NCBI RefSeq assembly: GCF_008369405.1
Contig: NZ_VSJJ01000009.1
Span: forward strand, 35,841-99,840
Origin: Streptococcus cristatus
GTDB lineage: Bacteria; Bacillota; Bacilli; Lactobacillales; Streptococcaceae
DNA: 64,000 nucleotides
Direction of reading: 5' to 3'
Below the pieces are notes generated by a model. It did not search any database and was not told the origin of the DNA. It was given only the letters and a program-made list of their open reading frames with translations. Position 1 is the stretch's first letter, and every line of letters starts with the position of its first letter. Positions 24,460 to 33,245 of the stretch are shown here, piece after piece. The position numbers were made by a program, and so were the translations under genes.

Positions 24460-24993
24460 ATGAAACTTCCCAAAGAAGGCGACTTTATTACAATTCAAAG
24501 TTATAAGCATGATGGGAATCTTCACCGCACTTGGCGAGATACCATGGTACTAAAGACAACAGAAAATGCCATTATTGGCGTTAATGACCACACACTGGTG
24601 ACAGAAAGTGATGGCCGGCGCTGGGTAACACGAGAGCCTGCCATTGTCTATTTTCATAAGAAATATTGGTTTAATATCATTGCCATGATTCGTGACAATG
24701 GCACTTCATACTACTGCAACCTTGCCAGCCCCTACTATCTGGACAATGAAGCCCTAAAGTACATCGACTATGATTTAGATGTCAAGGTTTTCACAGACGG
24801 AGAAAAACGGCTGCTTGATGTGGAAGAATATGAACGTCATAAAAGGCAAATGAACTATTCGGATGATTTGGATTTCATTCTCAAGGAAAACGTTAAGATT
24901 CTGGTTGACTGGATCAACAACGAACGCGGTCCCTTCTCCGATGCTTATGTGAAAATTTGGTACAAACGTTATGTTGAACTAAAGAATCGATAA
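24460..24993 (+). CDS. DUF402 protein, nucleoside tri-/diphosphatase (Ntdp) family
   Basis: A 177-residue DUF402 protein ([23 protein letters not shown], then [14 protein letters not shown] and the core [28 protein letters not shown]). The conserved Asp/Glu/Lys of this fold bind divalent metal; S. aureus Sav1142-type members hydrolyse nucleoside tri- and diphosphates. The C-terminus is the usual acidic helical tail. It follows recX with its own promoter and ends in a hairpin terminator at 25004-25025. Confidence 0.88.
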   Translation: MKLPKEGDFITIQSYKHDGNLHRTWRDTMVLKTTENAIIGVNDHTLVTESDGRRWVTREPAIVYFHKKYWFNIIAMIRDNGTSYYCNLASPYYLDNEALKYIDYDLDVKVFTDGEKRLLDVEEYERHKRQMNYSDDLDFILKENVKILVDWINNERGPFSDAYVKIWYKRYVELKNR

Positions 24994-25003
24994 AGTTGTC
25001 AAA

Positions 25004-25025
25004 GAGCGCAAGCTCTTTTTTCTTG
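25004..25025 (+). terminator. Terminator of the DUF402 gene
   Basis: AAGAGC-GCAA-GCTCTT followed by TTTTC. Confidence 0.8.
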
Positions 25026-25179
25026 CTCTCTTTCTCAAAAGACCTTCGTCCAGTAAGGAAGCAATTTCTTGCAATTCCTACTTATTTCTTGTATCATAGA
25101 ACCAACAATATTGCTGTGTCACACTAAATGACTGATATTTGGTCTACCGCAGCTAGGTTTCCAGAAAGGAGTGAGTCTC

Positions 25180-25497
25180 ATGGCTTTTACCAATACTCGT
25201 GGTCGCTATGCCAGCTTTGGCGCTATCACTAGCCTTCCAGATGACGTGATTGACACTTTCTGGTACATCATCGACAACTTCCTTAAAGATGTCTTTCCCC
25301 TGAATAACCTGATTCGCTTTGAATTGATCAATAACAAGGGCAAGTTGACCTTCCGCTTCTCTGAGGACCATCTCGATACACTTATCTCCTTTGATTCTAC
25401 CTATAAGTTTGACCCCTTCTATCCTCGAATGATCTACGTCGTGGACAATGACGGTAGAGAAACAGTCATGCTAGCCGATGAATACTCCATGTTTTAA
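25180..25497 (+). CDS. DUF960 family protein
   Basis: A conserved 105-residue protein of unknown function found in lactic acid bacteria (MAFTNTRGRYASFGAITSLPDDVIDTFWYIIDN...). The ATG at 25180 is preferred because AAAGGAG ends 9 bases before it; an upstream GTG at 25171 touches the ribosome site. It is a single gene closed by a bidirectional terminator shared with the convergent elaA-like gene. Confidence 0.87.
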   Translation: MAFTNTRGRYASFGAITSLPDDVIDTFWYIIDNFLKDVFPLNNLIRFELINNKGKLTFRFSEDHLDTLISFDSTYKFDPFYPRMIYVVDNDGRETVMLADEYSMF

Positions 25498-25507
25498 GAA
25501 AGTAAAA

Positions 25508-25557
25508 TCCAGTTGAGACACCGTCATTAGAGGTGGTTCATCAACTGGATTTTTTAT
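25508..25557. terminator. Bidirectional terminator
   Basis: AATCCAGTTGA...TCAACTGGATT followed by TTTTAT on the plus strand and A-rich on the other side. It lies between two convergent genes. Confidence 0.8.
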
Positions 25558-25988
25558 TTTTTGTAAATCATTTTGATGTGAGGCGTTGATTCAAAGATAA
25601 AAGGGGCTCCCTGAGTTACAAAACCGAATTTTTCATAAAGCCCCACAACTTGCTCCTGAGCTTCGATTTCAATCATTTTTCTCGGCCACTTTTTCTCACA
25701 AAGAATCAAAATTTCCTCTACTAATCTATTCCCCAAGCCCTTTCCTCTGGCTGACGGGGCTGTCACAAGGCGCCCAAAAACGACTTTTTCGCCTTCCTCA
25801 AACACGCGGGCATAGGCATCCACTTCCTCTTTCTCATTTACATGAAAAATATGAACAGCTTTTAAGGCTTTTTCATCCAATTCATGGTAGATTCGCTCTT
25901 GCTCAACGACAAAGGTATCGATCCGCAGTTTTAAAATCTTGTAAAACTCTAGTGTATCCAACTCGTGCAAATATTTTTTATGCCACAT
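25554..25988 (-). CDS. ElaA-type GNAT N-acetyltransferase
   Basis: A 144-residue GNAT protein with the ElaA pattern: LHELDTLEFYKILKLRIDTFVVEQERIYHELDE at the start, acetyl-CoA motif VTAPSARGKGLGNRLVEEIL, and AQEQVVGLYEKFGFVTQG. The substrate is unknown. It is divergent from marR with only 62 bases between the starts, where a palindrome-like operator half and a plus-strand promoter lie. It may therefore belong to the marR regulon. Confidence 0.87.
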   Translation of the reverse strand: MWHKKYLHELDTLEFYKILKLRIDTFVVEQERIYHELDEKALKAVHIFHVNEKEEVDAYARVFEEGEKVVFGRLVTAPSARGKGLGNRLVEEILILCEKKWPRKMIEIEAQEQVVGLYEKFGFVTQGAPFIFESTPHIKMIYKK

Positions 25989-25990
25989 GC

Positions 25991-26040
25991 TTGTTTCCGT
26001 CCTTGCTTTATTATATAATCATTGTAAATGCAACTATAAA
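25991..26040 (+). promoter_or_regulatory. marR promoter with operator-like half sites
   Basis: TTGTTT (25991-25996), 17 bases, TATAAT (26014-26019). Directly after comes TTGTAAATGCAACTA, which resembles the perfect palindrome TAGTTGCA-TT-TGCAACTA found just after the gene. This suggests autoregulation. Confidence 0.6.
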
Positions 26041-26050
26041 AGGAGTTCTT

Positions 26051-26476
26051 ATGGATTATCGTCAGTTATTTCGTCAAATGGGATTCATCTCCCGTCAAGC
26101 TATGATGAAAATGAATCAAGAAGCTAGCCAATACGGGCTTGATAATAATCTCTTTCTCATTCTTACTCGCATTGTCGAACACCCTGCCATCCATCAATCT
26201 CAGCTGGCAGAGCTAGTTCAGATTGACAAGACCACCCTGAGCCGCTCTCTACAAAAGCTGGAGGAAAGAGGCTTGGTTATCAAAAAGACCAAAGCTCAAA
26301 ATAAGAAATTCAAGGAGCTCTATCCACTGACTCCTGCACTAAAAGTATATGACAAGCTGATTGGCTACGAGAATAGATACATCCAGACCAGGCTGCGTCA
26401 ACTGACATCGTCTGAACTCTTTCAACTGGATCATATCTTAAAGAAAATTCAGAACTCCCAACAAGAAGAAGTATAA
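26051..26476 (+). CDS. MarR family transcriptional regulator
   Basis: A 141-residue winged-helix regulator with the MarR core: HPAIHQSQLAELVQIDKTTLSRSLQKLEERGLVIKK is the DNA-binding helix-turn-helix and wing. The ATG at 26051 follows AAAGGAG. An upstream extension of the frame is rejected because it runs through the promoter. Target genes are uncertain. The divergent elaA-like gene and the palindromes on both sides of marR point to local autoregulation. Confidence 0.88.
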   Translation: MDYRQLFRQMGFISRQAMMKMNQEASQYGLDNNLFLILTRIVEHPAIHQSQLAELVQIDKTTLSRSLQKLEERGLVIKKTKAQNKKFKELYPLTPALKVYDKLIGYENRYIQTRLRQLTSSELFQLDHILKKIQNSQQEEV

Positions 26477-26483
26477 CATAAAA

Positions 26484-26501
26484 TAGTTGCATTTGCAACT
26501 A
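26484..26501. promoter_or_regulatory. Perfect 18-bp palindrome, candidate MarR operator
   Basis: TAGTTGCA-TT-TGCAACTA starts 8 bases after the marR stop. The half site TGCAACTA recurs between the marR promoter and its start. Confidence 0.55.
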
Positions 26502-26514
26502 TCATACATTAAAA

Positions 26515-26598
26515 CTAAAGCTATTAAAAACGGCTGCTTGCAAATGACTAAGTGAATCCTCCTCGTCTCTGCAAGCAAAACCGCCTTAATAGCTTTTT
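26515..26598. terminator. Long bidirectional terminator between marR and the ABC-F gene
   Basis: Arms AAAGCTATTAA..ACGG..GCTTGCA and TGCAAGC..ACCG..TTAATAGCTTT pair over about 25 bases with a 32-base loop. They are flanked by A/T runs on both sides. The right arm reaches the ABC-F stop codon. Confidence 0.8.
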
Positions 26599-28138
26599 AA
26601 GTTAGTTGATTAAAATCCCAGATCTGGTCCATCCAGCCTTCATAAAAATCAGGCTCGTGGCAGACCATGAGAATGCTGCCCTTGTATTCTTTCAGAGCGC
26701 GCTTGAGCTCCTCCTTGGCATCTACATCTAAGTGATTAGTCGGCTCGTCCAGAACCAAAACATTATTTTCTCGGTTCATGAGAAGACAAAGGCGGACCTT
26801 GGCCTGCTCCCCACCTGAAAGAACCTGAATCTGGCTCTCAATATGCTTGGAAGTCAAGCCACATCTGGCCAGAGCTGCTCGAACTTCTGCTTGGTTAAGC
26901 GCCGGAAAGGCATTCCAGACTGCCTCGAGAGATGTCTGACGATTGCCACCTTCGACTTCCTGCTCGAAATAACCCAGCTCCAGATAATCCCCCCGCTCAA
27001 CTTCCCCAGCGATTGGTGGGATAATCCCCAAAAGACTCTTCAAAAGAGTTGTTTTTCCAATCCCATTTGCCCCGATGATCGCCACTTTCTGATTGCGCTC
27101 AAAGGTCAGATTAAGAGGCTGGGTCAGTGGACGGTCATACCCAATCTGCAAATCCTTGGCTTGGAAGATAAAACGGCCAGGTGTACGGGCAGGCTTGAAA
27201 TCAAAGGAAGGCTTTAGTCTCTCACTTTGCAGCTCAATAATGTCCATCTTATCCAGCTTTTTCTGGCGAGACATGGCCATATTACGGGTCGCTACCCGAG
27301 CTTTGTTGCGGGCTACAAAGTCCTTGAGATCCGCTATTTCCTTCTGTTGGCGCTCATAGGCTGCTTCCAGCTGAGATTTTTTCATCTCATAGACCTCTAA
27401 GAACTGATAATAATTACCAGAATAGCGGGTCAACTGCTGATTTTCTACATGATAGACGATATTGATCACATCGTTCAAGAAAGGAATATCGTGGGAAATC
27501 AGAACAAAGGCATTTTCATAGTTTTGGAGGTAGCGTTTGAGCCAGTCAATATGCTCCGCATCCAAATAGTTGGTCGGCTCGTCCAAAAGCAGGATATCAG
27601 GCTTTTCCAGAAGCAGCTTAGCCAAGAGAACCTTGGTCCGCTGTCCACCAGATAGCTCCGTCACATCGCTTTCCATACCGTAGTCCATAACACCTAGAGC
27701 CCGTGCGACTTCATCAATCTTAGCATCCAGCGTATAGAAATCCCGACTTTCCAAGCGGTCCTGCAGCTCACCCACTTCTTCCATCAGGGCATCAACGTCC
27801 GCTCCATCCTCAGCCATGCTCATATAGATTTCATTGATGCGGGCCTCGGTCTTGAAAAGTTCGTCAAAGGCCGTGCGCAAGACATCTCGGACAGACTGAC
27901 CTTGCTCCAGCACAGCATGCTGGTCCAAATAGCCAGCAGTCACATATTTGGACCACTCGACCTTACCTTCGTCCGGCAGCATTTTACCCGTCACAATACT
28001 CATAAAGGTTGACTTCCCCTCGCCATTGGCACCGACCAGACCGATATGCTCACCCTTGAGCAGGCGGAAGGATACATCCTCAAAAATAGCCCGGTCTCCA
28101 AAACCGTGGCTGAGATTTTTTACTTCTAAAATACTCAT
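26597..28138 (-). CDS. ABC-F family ATPase (translation factor type)
   Basis: A 513-residue protein of two ABC ATPase domains with no membrane part. Domain 1 has Walker A GANGEGKST, signature LSGGQ and LLLDEPTNYLD. Domain 2 has GANGIGKTT, LSGGEQAK and LVLDEPTNHLD. The linker (about residues 235-320) is a charged coiled coil (KKSQLEAAYERQQKEIADLKDF). This is the YbiT/YkpA-like branch of ABC-F proteins, which act on ribosomes rather than as exporters. Antibiotic-resistance ABC-F proteins share the plan, but nothing here points to that role. Confidence 0.92.
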   Translation of the reverse strand: MSILEVKNLSHGFGDRAIFEDVSFRLLKGEHIGLVGANGEGKSTFMSIVTGKMLPDEGKVEWSKYVTAGYLDQHAVLEQGQSVRDVLRTAFDELFKTEARINEIYMSMAEDGADVDALMEEVGELQDRLESRDFYTLDAKIDEVARALGVMDYGMESDVTELSGGQRTKVLLAKLLLEKPDILLLDEPTNYLDAEHIDWLKRYLQNYENAFVLISHDIPFLNDVINIVYHVENQQLTRYSGNYYQFLEVYEMKKSQLEAAYERQQKEIADLKDFVARNKARVATRNMAMSRQKKLDKMDIIELQSERLKPSFDFKPARTPGRFIFQAKDLQIGYDRPLTQPLNLTFERNQKVAIIGANGIGKTTLLKSLLGIIPPIAGEVERGDYLELGYFEQEVEGGNRQTSLEAVWNAFPALNQAEVRAALARCGLTSKHIESQIQVLSGGEQAKVRLCLLMNRENNVLVLDEPTNHLDVDAKEELKRALKEYKGSILMVCHEPDFYEGWMDQIWDFNQLT

Positions 28139-28210
28139 CTTTTCTCCTCTATCATTGATTACAGTCCTTTGATTATATCATCTTAGGAAGCCAATTGGCA
28201 AGAAAATAAA

Positions 28211-28386
28211 GAGGCTGGGACAAAAGTCCTGACCTCTCAATTGTCTTTAGATTGTCGAGCAAGACGCAGTGGTTGAGTGGGCTCTACTACGCTGATTTCA
28301 TCAGCTTTTACAGCCCTACTCAACTGTGCGGAGGTGGGACGACGAAATCGAATTCTAACGAATTACCGATTTCTGTCTCACTCTCT
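28211..28386 (-). repeat. Three-hairpin intergenic repeat, copy B
   Basis: Reverse-oriented copy of the 21843 element, with the same three hairpins and about 95% identity by eye. It sits between the CBS-ACT gene's end and the start side of the ABC-F gene. Confidence 0.9.
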
Positions 28387-28392
28387 TTTACT

Positions 28393-29049
28393 CTATAAAA
28401 CTTTTGCACTGGTGCGGGTAATATCTTCTACTTTTATATTGTGTGCTTCAAACTTGGCCTTCAAGGAAATCAAGTCAATGTCTCCGTCAATTTGTACCTC
28501 AATAACAACTTTGCCATCCTTCCGAGGAATGTTGACCGTATTTGAAATATTGAGGTTTTCTTCGACAAGTAAGGCGATAATATGCGATAGGACACCAACC
28601 TCGTCTTCTGTGACAAAGCGCATGCGGACACCCTCTTCGCCGTAGCCAGAAACTTCCAGAAAGGCCTTGAAAATGTCGCGGTCTGTAATGACGCCATAGA
28701 CCTGCTCATTGTCAACAACTGGTAAGATTCCAATTTTATTTTTCAGCATCAAATAAGTCGCATCTTCTAGACTAGCATACTGGGAAATAGTAACAACATC
28801 GTGAATCATCACATCTTTTACTTTGGTTTTATTCAGAAGATAGTTCATTTCATAAATAGATAGGCTCGTTGCCTTTGATGGACTTGCTTCTGCGATTGTT
28901 CCTTCTGTCACCAGTCCCACCAGCTTATCATTTTCAATCACGGGCAAGCGGTGCAATTTTTGGTCGCGCATAATATCTGCCGCATGCGCAATCGTTGTGT
29001 CTGGACTAATGTATACAACCTTGCGTGTCATAAAATCTTTTACTGCCAT
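28393..29049 (-). CDS. CBS-pair and ACT domain protein (AcuB-like)
   Basis: A 218-residue protein: two CBS domains (residues 1-65 with TRKVVYISPDTTIAHAADIM, and 75-135 with MIHDVVTISQYASLEDATY and GVITDRDIFKAF) then a C-terminal ACT-like domain (EDEVGVLSHIIALLVEENLNISNT). The arrangement matches AcuB-type proteins, likely sensing an adenine nucleotide and an amino acid. No partner enzyme is adjacent. Repeat copy B lies 7 bases past its stop and probably serves as terminator. Confidence 0.85.
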   Translation of the reverse strand: MAVKDFMTRKVVYISPDTTIAHAADIMRDQKLHRLPVIENDKLVGLVTEGTIAEASPSKATSLSIYEMNYLLNKTKVKDVMIHDVVTISQYASLEDATYLMLKNKIGILPVVDNEQVYGVITDRDIFKAFLEVSGYGEEGVRMRFVTEDEVGVLSHIIALLVEENLNISNTVNIPRKDGKVVIEVQIDGDIDLISLKAKFEAHNIKVEDITRTSAKVL

Positions 29050-29326
29050 GAGAAGCCTCCTCTAGTTTCTTTTTCTAATCTTATTATACTGTATTTTCCA
29101 ACTAATTTCAAACGCTTTCACAGTTTTCTCTTATGTTTTCAAAATTTAGAAAAATCAGGCAGGCTACCTATAAAAAAGCTAGATTCGCCTATGAGAAAAC
29201 GAGGGGGAATATTTGACCCAACCTCGCTTTAGCCTATCTCTATAGTTTCTTGTCTAATACCACTAGCGACAAGATGACCAAAAGCAATTGAAATAAGAAA
29301 TTGATCAGCCTAATGCTACTTTTCTA
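29050..29326. other. Intergenic stretch between folD and the CBS-ACT gene
   Basis: No gene, RNA or repeat was recognised in these 277 bases. A short minus-strand run encodes LINFLFQLLLVILSLVVLDKK, a membrane-like string, but it has no start codon or ribosome site. Confidence 0.5.
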
Positions 29327-30181
29327 TTATTTCTCTAAACTTCTGACAAAGGCCTGGTAAGTCTGTTCCATTAGCATGGTAATCGTCATCGGCCCGACTC
29401 CCTTTGGAACTGGAGTAATGAGACTAGCCACTTCTGCCACTTCGTCAAATTTAACATCGCCAATCAGCTTGCCATTTTCATCCCGGTTCATGCCGACATC
29501 AATCACGACAGCTCCCTCCTTGACAAAGTCCTTGGTCACAAAGTGCCCACGCCCAATAGCCACCACCAAAATATCTGCTTTCTTGGCAACTTCTGCCAAG
29601 TGATGGGTCCTTGAGTGCGTCAACGTAACGGTCGCATTTTTAGACAACAGAAGCTGAGCCATGGGTTTACCGACAATATTACTACGACCAATCACCACCG
29701 CATTCTTGCCTTCCAAGTCCACCTTGTATTCGCGGAACATTTCCATGATTCCTGCTGGTGTAGAAGGGATCATCAAGGGATGCCCCGACCAAAGCCGCCC
29801 CATATTGGTCGGATGAAAGCCATCTACATCCTTGTCTGGATCAATGGCTAATAAAACCGCTTCATCATCAATGTGAGCTGGCAAAGGAAGCTGGACTAGG
29901 ATGCCATGCCAAGCTGAATCCTGATTATATCGAGCAATCAAGGCTAGCAATTCTTCCTGAGTCGTTGACTCGGGCAGACGCACAACTTCACTGCGAAAGC
30001 CAGCAGCTAGAGCAGACCGCTCTTTATTTCTCACATAAACTTGACTGGCTGGATTGTCACCCACCAAAATCACCACTAAACCAGGTTCCTGACCTGTCTC
30101 TGCTTTTAACTTTGCTGTTTTTTCTGCAAGTTTCGCTTGAAGCTTTTCTGCTAAAGCTTTCCCGTCAATAATGTTTGCCAT
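29327..30181 (-). CDS. folD: Bifunctional methylenetetrahydrofolate dehydrogenase/cyclohydrolase
   Basis: Interconverts 5,10-methylene-THF and 10-formyl-THF with NADP. The 284 residues contain [18 protein letters not shown], with the catalytic Lys in the YVRNK region, and then [27 protein letters not shown]. The Rossmann signature [16 protein letters not shown] and the C-terminal [12 protein letters not shown] complete it. Full length and single-gene, on the minus strand. Confidence 0.97.
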   Translation of the reverse strand: MANIIDGKALAEKLQAKLAEKTAKLKAETGQEPGLVVILVGDNPASQVYVRNKERSALAAGFRSEVVRLPESTTQEELLALIARYNQDSAWHGILVQLPLPAHIDDEAVLLAIDPDKDVDGFHPTNMGRLWSGHPLMIPSTPAGIMEMFREYKVDLEGKNAVVIGRSNIVGKPMAQLLLSKNATVTLTHSRTHHLAEVAKKADILVVAIGRGHFVTKDFVKEGAVVIDVGMNRDENGKLIGDVKFDEVAEVASLITPVPKGVGPMTITMLMEQTYQAFVRSLEK

Positions 30182-30297
30182 TCTTTTCTCATTTCTTTTT
30201 CACTATATTTATTCATTATATCAGAAATCCTTCTATCCCACCTATACATTTTTCTTATATAAAGTTATAAGATTAAAGACTGAGCTTGGCGAGCAAA

Positions 30298-30322
30298 ATA
30301 AAAAAGCAGAAGCCTGCTTTTT
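30298..30322 (-). terminator. Terminator of the DUF1797 gene
   Basis: AAAAAGCAG-GCTT-CTGCTTTTT on the minus strand, overlapping the gene's stop codon region. Confidence 0.8.
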
Positions 30323-30551
30323 AGTATAATAATTCATAAATTTCCATGGCAATCAAGTCAATACTATCGAAAGTATAAGTCTCACGCGCTGCCACATCAC
30401 GCAGAGTAAAAATTGGTCCATTTTCTTCGTCGTAGCTGTACGCCACTTCGGCAACAACCACTCCTTCACGTTCAAAATTACGTTTTAAATTTCCACCATC
30501 TTTGGCCATAGCTTCCAAACGATTGATGATTCTAACTAAATGTGATTCCAT
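30321..30551 (-). CDS. DUF1797 family protein
   Basis: A 76-residue conserved Firmicute protein (YkuJ-like size and composition): MESHLVRIINRLEAMAKDGGNLKRNFEREGVVVAEVAYS... The frame is open 35 codons further upstream, but the ATG at 30551, preceded by AGGAGAA-like sequence, starts the conserved part. Function is unknown. It is divergent from clpE. Confidence 0.85.
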   Translation of the reverse strand: MESHLVRIINRLEAMAKDGGNLKRNFEREGVVVAEVAYSYDEENGPIFTLRDVAARETYTFDSIDLIAMEIYELLY

Positions 30552-30691
30552 TTTATTTCTCCTATTTACTTGCTTCTCTCCTATTTTACCATAAAAAGAA
30601 ACTGAAATACCAGTAAAAGACCATTTTTTTCTCTTTTTCGCGCTATAATTTCTCAAAAAATCAGTCTCAGGGAGTATTTTGTAGTAAATTC

Positions 30692-30749
30692 TTGCATTGT
30701 GTAAGAATACTGATATAATGAAACTATAATACTTTGACTATTTTTGACC
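30692..30749 (+). promoter_or_regulatory. clpE promoter with CtsR operator
   Basis: TTGCAT (30692), 16 bases, TATAAT (30714-30719). The CtsR heptad repeat follows at 30733-30749: its reverse complement is GGTCAAA-AAT-AGTCAAA. Placement downstream of the -10 fits repression by CtsR and heat induction. Confidence 0.88.
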
Positions 30750-30792
30750 ATTTAAAAATAGGTGGATTCACGGCCAAAGAAAGAGGTAGAAT

Positions 30793-33066
30793 ATGCTTTG
30801 TCAAAATTGTAAAATCAATGAATCAACCATTCATCTCTATACAAATGTAAATGGAAATAAGCAGCAGATTGACCTTTGTCAAAACTGCTATCAAATCATG
30901 AAAACAGACCCTAACAATAGTCTTTTTCGAGGACTGACTCAGGCTAACAACCAAGGAATTGACCCTATTGATGATTTCTTTAACAGCCTTGGTAATTTCC
31001 AACAACTGCAAGAACCAAATCCAAATATCCCGCCAACTCAATCTGGAGGAGGCTACGGTAGCGGTGGCTATGGTGGCAATTCCAACCGTGGATCTGGTCC
31101 GCGCCAACAGGCTCCGCAAAAGCCGAAAGGTCTCTTAGAAGAGTTTGGTATCAATGTGACTGAGATTGCTCGTAAAGGAGAGATTGATCCTGTCATCGGT
31201 CGGGACGAAGAGATTACCCGTGTCATCGAAATCCTCAACCGCCGCACCAAGAACAATCCTGTCCTTATCGGAGAGCCTGGTGTCGGAAAAACAGCCGTGG
31301 TCGAAGGCCTAGCCCAGAAGATTGTGGATGGGGATGTGCCTCATAAACTACAAGGCAAGGAAGTTATCCGTCTCGACGTAGTCAGCTTGGTACAGGGAAC
31401 TGGTATTCGTGGCCAATTTGAAGAGCGGATGCAGAAGCTCATGGACGAGATTCGCTCCCGTGAAGACATCATCCTATTTATCGATGAAATCCATGAAATT
31501 GTCGGAGCAGGCTCAGCTGGCGATGGCAATATGGACGCTGGAAACATTCTTAAACCAGCTCTGGCTCGTGGCGAACTCCAAATGGTCGGAGCAACCACCC
31601 TCAATGAATACCGTATCATCGAGAAAGACGCAGCACTGGAGCGCCGCATGCAGCCAGTTAAGGTGGACGAGCCGACAGTAGAGGAAACGATTACCATCCT
31701 CAAGGGTATTCAAAAGAAATACGAGGACTACCATCACGTCAAGTACACAGATGCGGCTATTGAAGCAGCTGCGCTTCTCTCCAACCGCTACATCCAAGAC
31801 CGCTTCCTGCCAGACAAGGCTATCGATCTCTTGGACGAAGCAGGCTCTAAGATGAATCTGACCCTCAACTTTGTTGATCCTAAGGTCATTGACCAACGTC
31901 TGATTGAGGCCGAAAATCTCAAGGCTCAGGCCACCCGTGACGAAGACTTTGAAAAAGCAGCTTACTTCCGCGACCAGATTGCCAAATACAAGGAACTCCA
32001 AAAAACAAGCGTGCTGGATAAGGATATTCCAATTATCAGTGAGAAAACAATTGAGCATATCGTGGAGCAAAAGACCAATATCCCAGTCGGCGACCTGAAG
32101 GAAAAAGAACAGTCTCAACTGATCAATCTCGCCAGCGACTTAAAAGCCCACGTCATCGGCCAAGATGATGCCGTGGATAAGATTGCCAAGGCCATCCGCC
32201 GCAATCGGGTCGGACTAGGAAGTCCTAATCGTCCAATCGGAAGCTTCCTCTTTGTCGGGCCAACTGGTGTCGGTAAGACAGAGCTTTCTAAGCAACTAGC
32301 CATTGAGCTCTTTGGCTCGGCTGACAGTATGATTCGTTTTGACATGAGTGAATACATGGAAAAGCATAGCGTAGCCAAGCTGGTTGGTGCGCCTCCAGGC
32401 TACGTCGGCTATGAAGAGGCTGGCCAGTTGACTGAGCGCGTCCGCCGCAATCCATACTCGCTCATTCTACTGGACGAGGTAGAAAAGGCCCATCCTGACG
32501 TTATGCACATGTTCCTGCAGGTTCTGGATGATGGCCGCCTAACCGATGGTCAAGGTCGGACTGTCAGCTTCAAGGACACCATTATCATTATGACATCCAA
32601 TGCCGGAACGGGCAAAGCTGAAGCCAGCGTTGGCTTTGGGGCAGCTCGTGAAGGCCGCACCAATTCCGTCTTGGGTGAATTGGGCAACTTCTTCAGTCCT
32701 GAGTTCATGAACCGCTTTGACGGCATCATCGAATTTAAGCCACTCAGCAAGGACAACCTCATGCAAATCGTCAACCTCATGCTGGACGATGTCAACCAGC
32801 GCTTGGCAACCAATGACATTCATCTGGATGTTACAGAGAAAGTCAAGGAAAAGCTAGTTGATTTGGGCTACGATCCGAAAATGGGAGCTCGCCCACTGCG
32901 CCGCACCATTCAAGACCATATCGAAGATGCTATTACTGACTTCTATCTGGAAAATCCAAGCGAAAAAGATCTCAAAGCTATCATGACCAGCAATGGCAAG
33001 ATTCTCATCAAATCAGCCAAAAAGGCTGAAGCAGAAAAAACCAAGCTCGATGAAAGTCAAAACTAA
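30793..33066 (+). CDS. clpE: ATP-dependent Clp protease ATP-binding subunit ClpE
   Basis: A 757-residue HSP100 unfoldase that feeds ClpP and helps clear misfolded proteins and CtsR. The N-terminal zinc finger marks it as ClpE (Cys3, Cys6, Cys29, Cys32), followed by a glycine-rich linker (about 85-105). AAA domain 1 has GEPGVGKT. The UVR-type M region is [23 protein letters not shown] domain 2 has [14 protein letters not shown] and a C-terminal D2-small domain ([14 protein letters not shown]). A CtsR box upstream and a hairpin terminator downstream make it a single heat-shock unit. Confidence 0.97.
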   Translation: MLCQNCKINESTIHLYTNVNGNKQQIDLCQNCYQIMKTDPNNSLFRGLTQANNQGIDPIDDFFNSLGNFQQLQEPNPNIPPTQSGGGYGSGGYGGNSNRGSGPRQQAPQKPKGLLEEFGINVTEIARKGEIDPVIGRDEEITRVIEILNRRTKNNPVLIGEPGVGKTAVVEGLAQKIVDGDVPHKLQGKEVIRLDVVSLVQGTGIRGQFEERMQKLMDEIRSREDIILFIDEIHEIVGAGSAGDGNMDAGNILKPALARGELQMVGATTLNEYRIIEKDAALERRMQPVKVDEPTVEETITILKGIQKKYEDYHHVKYTDAAIEAAALLSNRYIQDRFLPDKAIDLLDEAGSKMNLTLNFVDPKVIDQRLIEAENLKAQATRDEDFEKAAYFRDQIAKYKELQKTSVLDKDIPIISEKTIEHIVEQKTNIPVGDLKEKEQSQLINLASDLKAHVIGQDDAVDKIAKAIRRNRVGLGSPNRPIGSFLFVGPTGVGKTELSKQLAIELFGSADSMIRFDMSEYMEKHSVAKLVGAPPGYVGYEEAGQLTERVRRNPYSLILLDEVEKAHPDVMHMFLQVLDDGRLTDGQGRTVSFKDTIIIMTSNAGTGKAEASVGFGAAREGRTNSVLGELGNFFSPEFMNRFDGIIEFKPLSKDNLMQIVNLMLDDVNQRLATNDIHLDVTEKVKEKLVDLGYDPKMGARPLRRTIQDHIEDAITDFYLENPSEKDLKAIMTSNGKILIKSAKKAEAEKTKLDESQN

Positions 33067-33107
33067 CTGACTTTGGTTCTGCATTTTAATAACCTTTTAA
33101 AAATAAA

Positions 33108-33147
33108 GCAAGAAGAGAACGGACAAAGCATACCGTTCTCTTCTTAT
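33108..33147 (+). terminator. clpE terminator
   Basis: AAGAAGAGAACGG...CCGTTCTCTTCTT followed by a T-rich run. Confidence 0.88.
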
Positions 33148-33245
33148 TTTATTTTTTAGAAGACGCTTCACCAGCAAATATAGAAAACAAGCTAGCCAAG
33201 TATTCCTTATCATCTCCTGTGGAGCTCACTGGATAGACTTAGCTT

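Noticed and set aside
29240..29312. Membrane-like peptide LINFLFQLLLVILSLVVLDKK, considered as a small toxin
   Set aside because: No start codon, ribosome site or antisense RNA promoter could be seen.
31513..32118. 201-codon minus-strand open frame inside clpE
   Set aside because: Shadow of a strongly conserved AAA domain on the other strand.
33148..33245. Short minus-strand run ending DDKEYLASLFSIFAGEASSKK after the antiporter stop
   Set aside because: Only 29 open codons, preceded by a stop, with no ribosome site; possibly an old gene tail but not enough to call.
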